Shown here: one piece after another, positions 35,076 to 45,673 of the stretch
How the letters are laid out: each line of letters begins with the position of its first letter
Position numbering within the stretch: position 1 is the stretch's first letter
DNA from: an uncultured Flavobacterium sp.
GTDB lineage: Bacteria > Bacteroidota > Bacteroidia > Flavobacteriales > Flavobacteriaceae
Direction: 5' to 3'
Assembly: GCF_947632075.1 (NCBI RefSeq)
Contig: NZ_CANRNX010000010.1
Span: forward strand, 1 to 49,525
Length of the DNA stretch: 49,525 bases
Notes under the pieces: generated by a model
The model's database searches: none
Seen by the model: the letters and a program-made list of their open reading frames with translations, nothing else
Told to the model about the DNA's origin: nothing
Position numbers and translations under genes: made by a program

Positions 35076-36683
35076 ATGAAATCATTATGCTATTATATAT
35101 CAACGGTTTGTTTAGTTTTTTTAGGAAGTTCGTGTTCAAAAACGAATTCTTTTGACGATAATCGTTCCGTTTTTAGATATAATGAGAGCGCAAATATTCA
35201 AACTTTAGATCCTGCTTTTGCCAGAAATCAGGCAATTATTTGGCCATGCAATCAACTTTTTAATAGTTTGGTTTCATTAAACGATTCGTTGCAAGTTGAA
35301 CCAGATGTTGCAAAACGTTGGAACATTTCTGAAGATGGAAAAACTTATGAATTTATAATTCGTAACGATGTTTATTTTCATAAACACATAAATTTCGGAA
35401 AAGATAGTACTCGTGTTGTTGTTGCTTCTGATTTTGAATACAGCTTTAAACGTTTAATTAGTGAGCAATTGGCTTCTCCAGGAGCTTGGATTTTTCAGTA
35501 TGTAGATGATTTCAAAGCCTTAAATGATTCGGTTTTACAAATTAAGCTTCAAAAGCCTTTTCCTGCTTTTTTAGGATTGCTTTCTATGAAATATGCTTCG
35601 GTTGTTCCTAAAGAAATTACTGAAGATGCAACTATCGATTTTAGAATCCATCCGATTGGAACTGGTCCTTTTCAGTTTAAAATTTGGGAAGAAAATATCA
35701 AATTGGTTTTAAGAAAGAATCCATTGTATTTTGAAAAAGATGCGCAAGGAAATCAACTTCCGTATTTAGATGCTGTTGCAATAAATTTTTTACCAGATAA
35801 GCAAAGTGCTTTTTTACAGTTTATACAAGGAAATCTTGATTTTATAAACGGTTTAGATCCTTCTTATAAAGATGATTTACTTAATTCAAAAGGTGAATTA
35901 CAACCTAAATATAATGGACAAATTAAACTTTTAACAGGTCCGTATTTAAATTCTGAATATTTAGGTTTCCGAATGGATGGAACCGATGAAGTTGTAAAAG
36001 ACAAACGTATTCGCCAAGCCTTAAACATTGGTTTTGATCGTCATAAATTATTGGTTTATTTACGAAACGGAATGGGTTCTGCAAAAGTAAAAGGAATTAT
36101 TCCAGAAGGTTTAGCTGGTTATAACGATGCTAATTTGGTAACTTACGATTTGGTTAAAGCCAAAGCTTTGGTTGCAGATTATATAAAAGACAAAAAGCAA
36201 AAGCCTAAAGTAATGCTTTCTACAAATAGTACTTATGTTGATATTTCAGAATATTTACAACGCGAATGGCAAAAAATAGGCATTGATGTTCAGGTAGATG
36301 TTACGCCACCATCTACTTTACGCCAGAGTATGGCAACAGGAAAAGTTCCTTTTTTTAGAGGAAGTTGGATTGCTGATTACCCTGATGCAGAAAATTATTT
36401 GTCGTTATTTTCTAGTAATAATTTTGCGCCAAACGGACCTAATTATACACATTTTAAAAATGAAAATTTCGATAAACTTTATAAAAAATCGTTTACAGAA
36501 ACCGATATTGAAAAACGTAAATTAATTTATCAGCAAATGGATGAAATCATTCAAGATGAAGTTCCTGTAATTGTTTTGTTTTATGATAAAGTAGTTCGTT
36601 TTACACATGAAAATATTACGGGTTTAAACACACATCCAATGAATTTATTAACTTTAAAGAAGGTTAAAATAGAAAATAAATAA
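35076..36683 (+). CDS. Peptide ABC transporter substrate-binding lipoprotein (SBP_bac_5)
   Basis: A 535-residue lipoprotein, from ATG 35076: MKSLCYYISTVCLVFLGSSCSKTN, with lipobox GSSC. The frame is open 33 codons further upstream, but the signal peptide sets the start. The mature chain is an OppA/DppA-type solute-binding protein: NIQTLDPAFARNQAIIWPCNQLFNSLVSLND, DVAKRWNISEDGKTYEFIIRNDVYFH, HPIGTGPFQFKIW, DKRIRQALNIGFDRHKLL, GSWIADYPDAENYLSLF. No permease or ATPase gene is nearby, so it is an orphan binding protein. The ligand is unknown. TAATTTTG at 35000-35007 resembles a -7 box but has no -33 partner. Confidence 0.9.
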   Translation: MKSLCYYISTVCLVFLGSSCSKTNSFDDNRSVFRYNESANIQTLDPAFARNQAIIWPCNQLFNSLVSLNDSLQVEPDVAKRWNISEDGKTYEFIIRNDVYFHKHINFGKDSTRVVVASDFEYSFKRLISEQLASPGAWIFQYVDDFKALNDSVLQIKLQKPFPAFLGLLSMKYASVVPKEITEDATIDFRIHPIGTGPFQFKIWEENIKLVLRKNPLYFEKDAQGNQLPYLDAVAINFLPDKQSAFLQFIQGNLDFINGLDPSYKDDLLNSKGELQPKYNGQIKLLTGPYLNSEYLGFRMDGTDEVVKDKRIRQALNIGFDRHKLLVYLRNGMGSAKVKGIIPEGLAGYNDANLVTYDLVKAKALVADYIKDKKQKPKVMLSTNSTYVDISEYLQREWQKIGIDVQVDVTPPSTLRQSMATGKVPFFRGSWIADYPDAENYLSLFSSNNFAPNGPNYTHFKNENFDKLYKKSFTETDIEKRKLIYQQMDEIIQDEVPVIVLFYDKVVRFTHENITGLNTHPMNLLTLKKVKIENK

Positions 36684-36704
36684 TCTACAATTTTTAAAAT
36701 AAAT

Positions 36705-37415
36705 ATGGAAAATTTAACCATTCTTATTATTGATGATGAAAAGAAAATTCGAGAACTTTTAAAAGAATATATCAATTTGATTTTTCCGAATAAGAAGCAT
36801 GAAATTATTTTATGTAATTCGGTTAAAACCGGAATTGAAGCAGTAGAAAATTATTTACCCGATTTAGTTTTTTTGGATATTGAAATGCCAGAAGCAAATG
36901 GTTTTGAGCTTTTAAAGAATGTTAATACAGATTCTTTTGAAGTTGTTTTTACAACAGCTTATGCTGAATATATGGAAAAATCTATTAATGAATACGGCTG
37001 TTTTGGTTATATTTTAAAACCTTTTGATGGAAATAAGCTTAAAATGATTTTCGATCGTTTTGAACAAAAAAAATTAGATACAAAATATTTTAAATTCATT
37101 AATGGAATTAAAAATAAACGTATGCTAATAAATTTAGATGAAATTTTGTATTGCAAAGCAAACGATAATTACACGAATATTTTTTTGAAAGATGCTGAAT
37201 ATTTAATTTCTAAAACTTTACGTGAAATTGAAGGTCGTTTACCTGATAAGAATTTTATTCGTGTGCACAGATCATATTTAATTAATTTATTGCAAGTTGA
37301 TTATTTTGATAGATCTAAAAATCGATTAATTCTTAAAATTGAAGGAGATGATTTTGAAAACGAAATTCCTGTTTCTGCCAGTTTTAAAGAAAATGTAGAC
37401 AAGCTTTTTTTATGA
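36705..37415 (+). CDS. LytTR-family response regulator
   Basis: A 236-residue regulator of the LytR/AlgR class. The receiver domain (about 4-120) has IIDDE (acidic pair at 10-12), phosphoacceptor D58 in LVFLDIEMPEANG, the TTAYAEY switch Thr and the KPFD Lys. A LytTR DNA-binding domain follows (about 130-236), with INLDEILYCKANDNYTNIFLKDAEYLISKTLREIEGRLPDKNFIRVHRSYLINL. The stop overlaps the start of the histidine kinase gene by 4 nt (ATGA), so the pair is translationally coupled and forms one two-component system. If the kinase reading frame is broken, this regulator may lack its activator. Confidence 0.93.
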   Translation: MENLTILIIDDEKKIRELLKEYINLIFPNKKHEIILCNSVKTGIEAVENYLPDLVFLDIEMPEANGFELLKNVNTDSFEVVFTTAYAEYMEKSINEYGCFGYILKPFDGNKLKMIFDRFEQKKLDTKYFKFINGIKNKRMLINLDEILYCKANDNYTNIFLKDAEYLISKTLREIEGRLPDKNFIRVHRSYLINLLQVDYFDRSKNRLILKIEGDDFENEIPVSASFKENVDKLFL

Positions 37416-40334
37416 AATTAAAAGTTTTATTCTTTTTCCTATTAATTTCTTTTTTTGGAACTGCTCAACATGTAGATACCAAAGTCATTTCTGTAAATGA
37501 AGGTTTATTTTCAAATAATATTCAAAAAATATTTATAGATTCTAAAGGTGTTTTATGGATTGGTTCAAGAGCAGGTTTGTTTAAACGAAAAATGAATACA
37601 TTTGAAATTGAAACTGTAGCTACCAAATATAAATTCAACAATGTATTTGATATTTATGAAGATAAGAATCAAAACATGTGGATTGCTGGATACGGTCAAG
37701 GTGTACTTTTTTTTTAATAAACATTCAAGTAAAATTATAAACACAGATAAAGGCCTTGTCAATAATTTTGTTCGAACAATATTTTCTTATAACAACAAAA
37801 TATATATAGGAACTTTAAATGGAATTTCAATTATTTCAAATGATTTTAAGATTGAAAATCTAAAATTTATTCAAGATTCAAATTATAAATTCACCATAAC
37901 CAGTTTTTTTGTTTCTAATGATAAAGTTTATGCAATTACTTTAAATGATGTGATTTATTTAGTTGAAAATGAAAGAGTTGTAAAAGTTTTAGATACAAAA
38001 AAAGTTTTTTCCTCGTTTGTATATAACAACATAATATATTTAGGAACTGAAAAAGAATTAATTCTTTTAAAAACGGATAATTTCGAAATTATTAAAACTT
38101 ACAACGTTCCTAATATTTGGGAATTTTATCTTCACAAAAATAAAATTCATTTTATTTCTTCCGGAATATATGAAAATGATGGCGCTTTATATACTATAGA
38201 AAATAGAACTTTAAAGAATAGAGTGGAGGATTTAAAAATTCCATTTCATGATTTAAGAAGTTTTACTTATGATGCAAAAAACGATATGCTTTATATTGGA
38301 ACTAATACAAACGGATTAGTTCAAATCAATTTAAATGCTCCAGTTTTTCATCAAGATAAAATCGAAAAAACATATAGTTTATTGGTGTCAGATAAAAAAG
38401 AATATGTTTTTCATGACCAAGGATTGTCCATTTTTTCAGCAAATACTGAATTAAAAAAGATACCTCTAAGTAAGTTTAAACAGGTTCAAAAACAGAAATA
38501 TTTAAAATTTAAAGATTTTACTGTAATTAAAAATCATTTCTATCCGATAGATTATTCAATTTCTGAAGATAGAATTGTTTTTTATCAATCTATTTTAAAT
38601 GATAAAACAATATGGGTTTCATCAAACCTCGGGCTTTTTGAAATAAATCTTCAAGGTGATATTACAAATTACCATCCCGTTCATATTTTTAACTTTATTT
38701 TTTTTAAAAATCTGTTAGTTACTGCTGTTCCTTACGGTGGAATTAGAATATTTGAAAATATTAATGAAATGAAATTTCAATATTTTCATAATTGGAACAA
38801 TCCAAATGTACCTGAAGATATTGTTTCTATAGTTTCAACGCAAAATGCTGCCTATTTTGCTTCAGCACTTAGTGGGTTATACGAATACAAAAATGGAATT
38901 TTTAAATCTTTTGCTGTTTCAAATGAATTTAATGAAGTTAAACTTAAAAGAATTACTGCAAATTCTAAAGGAAATTTGGTTATCATAACAGATTTTAACG
39001 ATGTTTATGAATTGAATGTTTTAGAATCACCAACAAAAATCACAAATTTCATTTCACAAAAAAATATCAAAGGAAGTTCTACTGCTTTTATTAATGAAAT
39101 TGATTGCACTCTTTTTATTGGAACCAATTTAGGTATTAATGTTTTTCAAGATTCAAACTATTATTTTATTAATAAAAGTCAAGGCTTAACAAATTATAAC
39201 TTGTTAGCTTCGAGTGAATACAATTCAAAATTGTATATTTTAACAACTAATGTTTTTTTTGTTTTAGATAAATCTTATTTCGATCGAAAAATTGAAAGTA
39301 AAGCTGAAATAACTAAAATGTTAGTTAATAATATCCAATTAAATCATATTGAGTTAGAATCTATTTCAAAAAAACTTTCTTTAAAGAACACAGAAAATAA
39401 TTTAAATATATTTTTTACAGCTGTAAATGAAAAATATCCTGATAAATTAATTTTTAAATATCGAGTAAAAAAGAATGAACCTTGGATTGATTTGGTAAAT
39501 GAAAACGAAATCAATTTGAGTTATTTAGATAGTGGTATTTACGAAATTGATATTCAAATCATCAATGAAGATACAGGTTCAGCTTCTGTTCAAAGATTAA
39601 TAAATATAGAAATTAAACCACCATTTTACTTTACGTGGCCTTTTTTCTTAATTTCTATTATTGCTTTTATTTTAATTGGATTGATTATTTTAAATGTTAG
39701 AATTAGAGTAATAAAAAAAGAACTTTTATTTGATAAACAATTGGCAGAAGTAAAACTTCAGGCTTTAAAAAATCAAATGAATTCGCATTTTTTATTTAAC
39801 GTTTTGAGTTCAATCCAATATTATATTATTTGTAAAGATGTAGATAATGCATTATATTACTTAGAACGTTTTTCTTCATTAATACGAAAGACTTTAGATT
39901 TCTCTGATAAAAAAGAAATTACTTTAAATGAAGAAATAGAATATTTAAAACAATATATCGAGATTGAAAATATTAGAGTAGAGAATGAAATAGCTTTTAA
40001 TGTGAAAATTGATTCAGAATTATCACTTAACAAAATTAAAATTGTACCATTATTATTACAACCTTTCATAGAAAACGCAATAGTTCATGCGTTTCCTTTG
40101 AGTATCGAAAAACCTGAAATAATTTTAAAAGTTGATGATTTAAATAGTTTTATACAAATTACCATAGAAGATAATGGGATTGGAAATTCAAAAAATAATA
40201 TTAAAAACCATGATTCTAAAGGAATTAAGATAGTAAATAAACGTTTAGAATTAACTCAAAAGAATTTTGAAAACAATGTTTCAATATATTTTTCTAATCA
40301 TGGAACAAAAGTGGCAATTAAACTAAAAAAATAG
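37412..40334 (+). pseudogene. Propeller-type LytS-like histidine kinase, frameshifted at a T9 run
   Basis: Two frames together make one kinase of about 973 residues. The first (37412-37717) encodes a signal peptide (MKLKVLFFFLLISFFGTAQ) and the first propeller repeats (GLFSNNIQKIFIDSKGVLWIGSRAGLFKR; FDIYEDKNQNMWIAGYGQGVLFF) and stops at TAA directly after T9 at 37707-37715. Removing one T joins it to the second frame (...GVLFFNKHSSKIINTDKGLVNNFVRTIF), open to 40334. That part holds more Reg_prop repeats, a Y_Y_Y-like domain (about 580-670 of the joined protein), a transmembrane helix, the phosphoacceptor motif LKNQMNSHFLFNVLSSIQYY and a HATPase domain (PLLLQPFIENAIVHAF, DNGIG). The cause may be phase variation, slippage during transcription, a true null or a sequencing error. 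It pairs with the LytTR regulator. Confidence 0.85.
37707..37715 (+). repeat. T9 homopolymer at the kinase frameshift
   Basis: Nine consecutive T after C37706. With 8 T the two kinase frames are continuous; with 9 the frame ends at TAA. Confidence 0.9.
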
Positions 40335-40353
40335 TTTTTTATTCATTCACTCA

Positions 40354-40378
40354 AAAAATAGTGGCATTCACTATTTTT
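40354..40378 (+). terminator. Kinase-operon terminator
   Basis: AAAAATAGTG (40354-40363) pairs with CACTATTTTT (40369-40378), loop GCATT, 20 nt after the kinase stop. Confidence 0.75.
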
Positions 40379-40476
40379 ATATCAAAGCTATTTCAAATTT
40401 GAGGTATGTTTGTACCACAAAAAACACTTCATTTAAACCAAAAAAAACACTTTTAAAATAAAAATAAATATTAAAA

Positions 40477-40539
40477 ATGAATCTTTTTAGATTTCTTTGT
40501 TTTAGAAAGACTTATAAAGCATTTGTTGTTTGTTTTTGA
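40477..40539 (+). CDS. Candidate 20-residue peptide gene
   Basis: A short frame, MNLFRFLCFRKTYKAFVVCF, in the 330-nt gap between the kinase operon and tamB. It has an A-rich leader (TAAATATTAAAAATG) like other genes here, a promoter-like TATGTTTG at 40405-40412, and its own terminator at 40582-40617. The peptide is basic and hydrophobic with two Cys, and could be membrane active or a leader peptide. No family is recognised. Such a short frame could occur by chance; conservation is needed. Confidence 0.25.
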   Translation: MNLFRFLCFRKTYKAFVVCF

Positions 40540-40581
40540 ATTGTTTAAGATAAATTTAAAATGTTCATTTTATTTTATAGT

Positions 40582-40617
40582 AAAAAGCTTATAATTTTTA
40601 AATTTTAAGCTTTTTTT
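40582..40617 (+). terminator. Intrinsic terminator upstream of tamB
   Basis: AAAAAGCTTA (40582-40591) pairs with TAAGCTTTTT (40606-40615) around an AT-rich loop and ends in seven T. It shows that something is transcribed rightwards between the kinase terminator at 40378 and tamB. Confidence 0.65.
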
Positions 40618-40644
40618 ATTCCAAAAAACATCGGTAACTTTCCT

Positions 40645-40652
40645 TATATTTG
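40645..40652 (+). promoter_or_regulatory. -7 element of tamB promoter
   Basis: TATATTTG matches TAnnTTTG and ends 12 nt before the proposed TTG start of tamB, so the mRNA leader would be very short. A -33 box is not clear. Confidence 0.5.
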
Positions 40653-40663
40653 TTACAAAATGT

Positions 40664-43600
40664 TTGGTTTTGCAAAAGAAAATTTTAAAAATAATTAAGT
40701 ATATAAGCTTCGGGCTATTATTTTTTCTGATTTTAATTATCGGATTCATATTTAGTTTACAATTTCCAAAAGTCCAGAATTTTGTTAAAAACCAAGCTAT
40801 TAATTATTTAGAGGAAAAGATAGATACAGAAGTTTCTTTAGAAAAAATTTATGTTTCTTTTCCGAATAAAATAGAAATTCAAGATTTTTATCTAAAAGGA
40901 AAAGATGTAGATACTTTATTATTCGTTAATAAATTAAATGTAGGGATTTATTTACCTGATTTGATCAATTCTAAAGCAAATATTTCAAGCATTCGTTTAA
41001 ACGATTTTAAGACTAACGTTAATAGAAATAAGCAAGGTGAATTCAATTTTGATTTTATTTTAAACGCCTTCGCAACCAATGATGAACCACAATCAGAATC
41101 GAAGCCTTTTTATATTTCTCTTGATAAAATTGAATTAGAAAAAATTCAATTGAACTTCAATGATGATGTTTCTGGTAATTATGTTTCGCTTCATCTAAAT
41201 GAATTTAAAACTAAGGTTAAAACATTTAATCTTCAAGAAAATGAATACGCAATCCATTCTATTTTAATTGATGGTTTTAAAGTTGCATTGAATCAAACCC
41301 AAGTAGATCAACTACTTTCCACTAATGAAGATGCTGATCAAGTAACTTCAGAAAATAAACCTTTAAAAATTGAATTAGGTGAAATTCAATTTAAAAATTT
41401 TGATGTTTCATATTCAGATGAAAAATCTAAAACAGAAGCACATTTAATTTTTGATTCATTCGTAACAAAAATTAAAAAGTTAGATTTAGAAAATAATAAA
41501 TTTGAGATTAACCAAGTTAGTTTAGATAATGCAATTGTTGATGTTTCTATTTTTCCTTCGAATGAAATTACTAAAGAAGATAAGGTCATTAATGTAGAAA
41601 GCCAAGAAACTTCGAACGGAATTAATCTTCTGTTAAATCAATTAAATTTAAACAATTTAGCAGTTAAATTCAATAATAAGTCATCTAAACCAACACTTAA
41701 AGGATTAGATTTTAACCATGTTAATTTCAATAAAATAGATTTTGAATTAAAAGATTTTTCTTTTAATGAAGAAGATATTTCTGGTGCCATCACTAAAACA
41801 TTTGTTTCTGAAAAAAGTGGTCTACAAATTGATAATTTTAAAACAGATTTTAGTTATGGTTCAACCGTTGCATCATTAAAGAATTTAGAGTTAAAAACAC
41901 CAAAGACATTAATTCAAGATGAGCTTATTTTGGAGTACAATTCTAAAAATGATTTAACCGAAAATATTGAAAACATTTTTGTTTCAGCCAACTTACCAAA
42001 TACAAAAATCGCTTTTTCAGATATATTATTAATTGTTCCAACTTTAGAAAATACAATTCCATTTAAACAATTTCCAAATGCTATTTTGCAAATTGATTCT
42101 AATCTAAAAGGAAAAATCAACGATTTAATCATTAATAAATTCCATTTTTCTGGTTTAGGAAATATAAAAGTTAAAGCCAACGGACAAATTAAAAATACAA
42201 TGAATCCTTCTAATTTATGGATGGATTTGGATATTATGCAATTTGGAATTTCTGCTTCAGAAATCAAAGAATTTGCTCCTAAAGGTACAATTCCTGATAA
42301 TATTCAAGTACCGCAGCAAATGAATTTGACTGGAAATATTAAAGGAAGTTTTTCTAAAATTTTAGCCGATTTGCATTTGAATTCTTCTTTCGGAGCAGTT
42401 GATTTAAAAGCAAATGTTAATCAACAAAAAAAGAATCAAGAAACGTATGTAGTTCAAACGAATATAAACAATTTCCAGGTTGGAAAGCTTATAAAAAACG
42501 ATTCGATTGGTAGTCTTTCGGCTTCATTTAAATTAAGTGGACAAAGTTTTGATTTAGAAAAAGCAAACGCTATTGTTTCTGTAAACGTATCAGAAGCAAA
42601 GTACAATTCTTACACATTTAAAGATTTTAATTTAAACGGTAAAATTGATTCTGGTAATTACGACATTGTAACCCAAATGAATGACGAAAACGTTAAGTTT
42701 AATATCACTGCATTTGGAAATTATAACAAACTTACACCTAATTTAAAATTAAATGGAGATGTAGTAAAAATCGATTTATATAAAACAGGTTTTTTTGATG
42801 AGACTTTGGCTCTGGCAGGTAAAATTTCTGCAGATTTTTCAAATTTAAATCCCAATGAGCTTAACGGAAATCTAAGTTTACATGATTTCGCTTTAGCTTA
42901 TAAATCAAGTTTGTATCCGCTAAGTGATATTAATTTTGTTGCAGTTTCAAATGATGAGAAAAATTTATTAAGTTTTGAATCACAGGTTTTTAATATCAAT
43001 TTAGATGGAAAATATAAGTTAACAGAACTACCAATTCATTTGCAACGTAATGTAAATTCTTATTTCAATTTAGATTTACCTGAAGAAACTTTAAACAAAC
43101 AGTTATCTTCTGCCTATTTTAATACCACTTTATTAATAAAAAATGATGATGTAATTTCTAAGTTACTTCCTGAATTAGAACGTTTTAAAAACATTGAATT
43201 ATTAGGAAGCTTTAATTCTGAAACCAACAAAATTTCATTTCAAAGTGATATTGATGAACTTATTTACGGTGATAATGTAATAACAGGAATTGATTTTGAC
43301 ATAGAAAATAAATCAGATTATTTAGATTATCAGTTAGCAATCAACAGTTTTGCAAACTCAAGTCTTCATTTAAATAAAGCCAGTTTAGCAGGTAAAGTTC
43401 AAAATAACGTTATCGGTTATAATATTAAAATTTTAGATTTATCAGACGTTATCAAATATCAGATTAATGGTTCTGTGAGTTCATTGAAAGATATGATTCA
43501 AATTGCTTTAAATGATAATGGTTTGAAATTAAATTATGTCGATTGGAATGTGGATCCTAATAATTATATTCAAATTTCTAATGCTGGAATTTTAGCTCAT

Positions 43601-45673
43601 GATTTTAAAATTTCTTTAAATGATAGTAAAATTTTAATCGATTCAGAAGAAGATGTTCCAAATAGCCCGCTAAATGTAGATATCAATAATTTTCATATTG
43701 AAACAATTACCGAAATGATTAAGAAAGATACACTTCTTGCGAGTGGTGTTATTAACGGTAAAGCACAAATAAATGATTTAAAAAACAAAATGACTTTTAC
43801 TTCAGATATGAATATTCAGAAATTGAATGTTTTAGGAAGTAATGTTGGAAATTTATTAGTAAATGTAGATAACGAATCTGAAGATAAGTTAAGTGCAAAT
43901 ATTGAATTAAGTGGTTATGAAAATTATGTAAAAGCTACAGGATTTTATAACACAAATTCTGAAACTTTTGATTTAGATGTTTTAGTTGAAAAACTAAGAA
44001 TGCAAAGTTTACAAGGGTTTTCTCAACAAATGATTTCTCAATCTGAAGGTTTTATTTCTGGATATTTAGAAATATCTGGTAATACAGAAAAACCATCAAT
44101 TCTTGGTAATGTTATGTTTAATGATGTTGGTTTACATATTAACAATTTAAATGCAACTTTTAATCAGATTAACGATAAAATTGAATTTACCAATAACGGA
44201 ATTTCTTTCAATAACTTCAAGATTAACGATACCGACGGAAATGTACTAAGTTTAAATGGTAGTATTTTAACCAAAACCTATCGCGCTTTTAAATTTGATT
44301 TAGCTGTTTTCGGTCAAGGTTTTAAATTAGTAAATTCAACAAATTCCGAAAACGAAATGCTTTATGGTGTTGCAGCTTTAGATGTTAACTTGAATATAAA
44401 AGGAAATCTAAAACTGCCAAAAGTAAGTGGAAACTTAAAAGTTACCAATCAAACAGATTTTACGTTTGTAATGCCTCAATACAGTCCGGCTTTACAAGAA
44501 CGTGAAGGAATAATAGAATTTATTGATCAAGATCAAATGGTTCTTGAAAACACCATTGTTGAAGATGAAGAACCAACAACTTCAGAGATCACAGGTTTAG
44601 ATGTTTCTGTAAATATTGAAGTTGATAAAGATGCTAAAATTGCGGTTGTTTTAGATAAAGCAAATAACGATGTTGTTAAAATTCAAGGTTCTGCGCAGTT
44701 AACAGGAGGTATTGATCCTTCTGGAAAAACAACATTAGTCGGAACTTATGAAGTTAATCAAGGTTCATATGACATGTCAGTAAATTTAATTAAGCGTAAG
44801 TTTGAAATTCAACAAGGAAGTACCATTACTTTTACAGGAGAACCAACAAAAGCAGATGTGAATTTAACAGCTGTATATAATATTAAAACAGCACCATTAG
44901 ATTTGGTTCAACAGCAATTAACATCAACCCAAGAAATTAATTTATATAAACAACGTTTACCTTTTGAGACACTTTTAATGATCAAAGGTGAATTGTTGAA
45001 ACCAGAAATATCGTTTAATATTATTTTAGATGAAGATAATACAAACGTTTCTTCAGAAGTTGTTTCTACTGTAAAATCAAAATTAGAACAACTTCGAAAT
45101 GAAGAATCAGAGTTAAATAAACAAGTTTTTGCATTGTTACTTTTGAATCGTTTTATCGGAGAAAATCCTTTTGATACAAATGTGAATGTTTCTGCTTCAA
45201 GCATGGCGCGTCAAAGTGTAAGTAAATTACTTTCTCAACAATTAAACAGTTTAGCTTCGGAATTAATACGTGGAGTAGATATCAATTTTGATTTAGAATC
45301 TCAAGATGATTATTCAACTGGAGATAAAAATACCAGAACCGATTTAAACATTCAAGTTTCAAAAACCTTATTTCACGATAGATTAACTGTAACTGTTGGA
45401 AATAATTTTGGTTTAGAAGGCGAAACGCGTGAAAATGAACAAACGAATAATATTGCTGGTGATGTTACCATTGAATATAAATTATCTAAAAACGGACGTT
45501 ATACTTTACGTGCATACCGAGTGAACGAATATCAAGTAGCACTTCAAGGTGAAGTTGTTGAAACAGGATTAGGCTTTATTATTACATTAGATTACAATAA
45601 GTTTAAAGAAATTATTGGAAAAAAGAAAAATAATACCTATCAAATTAAAAAGGCAAATAATGAAAATAACTAA
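40664..45673 (+). CDS. tamB: TamB-like translocation and assembly module protein
   Basis: A very large (1669 residues) inner-membrane-anchored periplasmic protein that, with an Omp85 partner, aids outer-membrane protein or lipid transport. It has an N-terminal transmembrane helix (about 12-33: YISFGLLFFLILIIGFIFSLQF) followed by AsmA-like NYLEEKIDTEVSLEKIYVSFPNKIEIQDFYLKG. Long repetitive beta-taco strands fill the middle, and the C-terminal DUF490 domain (about 1230-1660) includes LTGGIDPSGKTTLVGTYEVNQGSYDMSV and GLGFIITLDYNKF. No ATG lies in frame near the start; TTG 40664 (or TTG 40670) is proposed. An ATG at 40660 is out of frame. It overlaps tamL by 14 nt. Confidence 0.92.
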   Translation: MVLQKKILKIIKYISFGLLFFLILIIGFIFSLQFPKVQNFVKNQAINYLEEKIDTEVSLEKIYVSFPNKIEIQDFYLKGKDVDTLLFVNKLNVGIYLPDLINSKANISSIRLNDFKTNVNRNKQGEFNFDFILNAFATNDEPQSESKPFYISLDKIELEKIQLNFNDDVSGNYVSLHLNEFKTKVKTFNLQENEYAIHSILIDGFKVALNQTQVDQLLSTNEDADQVTSENKPLKIELGEIQFKNFDVSYSDEKSKTEAHLIFDSFVTKIKKLDLENNKFEINQVSLDNAIVDVSIFPSNEITKEDKVINVESQETSNGINLLLNQLNLNNLAVKFNNKSSKPTLKGLDFNHVNFNKIDFELKDFSFNEEDISGAITKTFVSEKSGLQIDNFKTDFSYGSTVASLKNLELKTPKTLIQDELILEYNSKNDLTENIENIFVSANLPNTKIAFSDILLIVPTLENTIPFKQFPNAILQIDSNLKGKINDLIINKFHFSGLGNIKVKANGQIKNTMNPSNLWMDLDIMQFGISASEIKEFAPKGTIPDNIQVPQQMNLTGNIKGSFSKILADLHLNSSFGAVDLKANVNQQKKNQETYVVQTNINNFQVGKLIKNDSIGSLSASFKLSGQSFDLEKANAIVSVNVSEAKYNSYTFKDFNLNGKIDSGNYDIVTQMNDENVKFNITAFGNYNKLTPNLKLNGDVVKIDLYKTGFFDETLALAGKISADFSNLNPNELNGNLSLHDFALAYKSSLYPLSDINFVAVSNDEKNLLSFESQVFNINLDGKYKLTELPIHLQRNVNSYFNLDLPEETLNKQLSSAYFNTTLLIKNDDVISKLLPELERFKNIELLGSFNSETNKISFQSDIDELIYGDNVITGIDFDIENKSDYLDYQLAINSFANSSLHLNKASLAGKVQNNVIGYNIKILDLSDVIKYQINGSVSSLKDMIQIALNDNGLKLNYVDWNVDPNNYIQISNAGILAHDFKISLNDSKILIDSEEDVPNSPLNVDINNFHIETITEMIKKDTLLASGVINGKAQINDLKNKMTFTSDMNIQKLNVLGSNVGNLLVNVDNESEDKLSANIELSGYENYVKATGFYNTNSETFDLDVLVEKLRMQSLQGFSQQMISQSEGFISGYLEISGNTEKPSILGNVMFNDVGLHINNLNATFNQINDKIEFTNNGISFNNFKINDTDGNVLSLNGSILTKTYRAFKFDLAVFGQGFKLVNSTNSENEMLYGVAALDVNLNIKGNLKLPKVSGNLKVTNQTDFTFVMPQYSPALQEREGIIEFIDQDQMVLENTIVEDEEPTTSEITGLDVSVNIEVDKDAKIAVVLDKANNDVVKIQGSAQLTGGIDPSGKTTLVGTYEVNQGSYDMSVNLIKRKFEIQQGSTITFTGEPTKADVNLTAVYNIKTAPLDLVQQQLTSTQEINLYKQRLPFETLLMIKGELLKPEISFNIILDEDNTNVSSEVVSTVKSKLEQLRNEESELNKQVFALLLLNRFIGENPFDTNVNVSASSMARQSVSKLLSQQLNSLASELIRGVDINFDLESQDDYSTGDKNTRTDLNIQVSKTLFHDRLTVTVGNNFGLEGETRENEQTNNIAGDVTIEYKLSKNGRYTLRAYRVNEYQVALQGEVVETGLGFIITLDYNKFKEIIGKKKNNTYQIKKANNENN

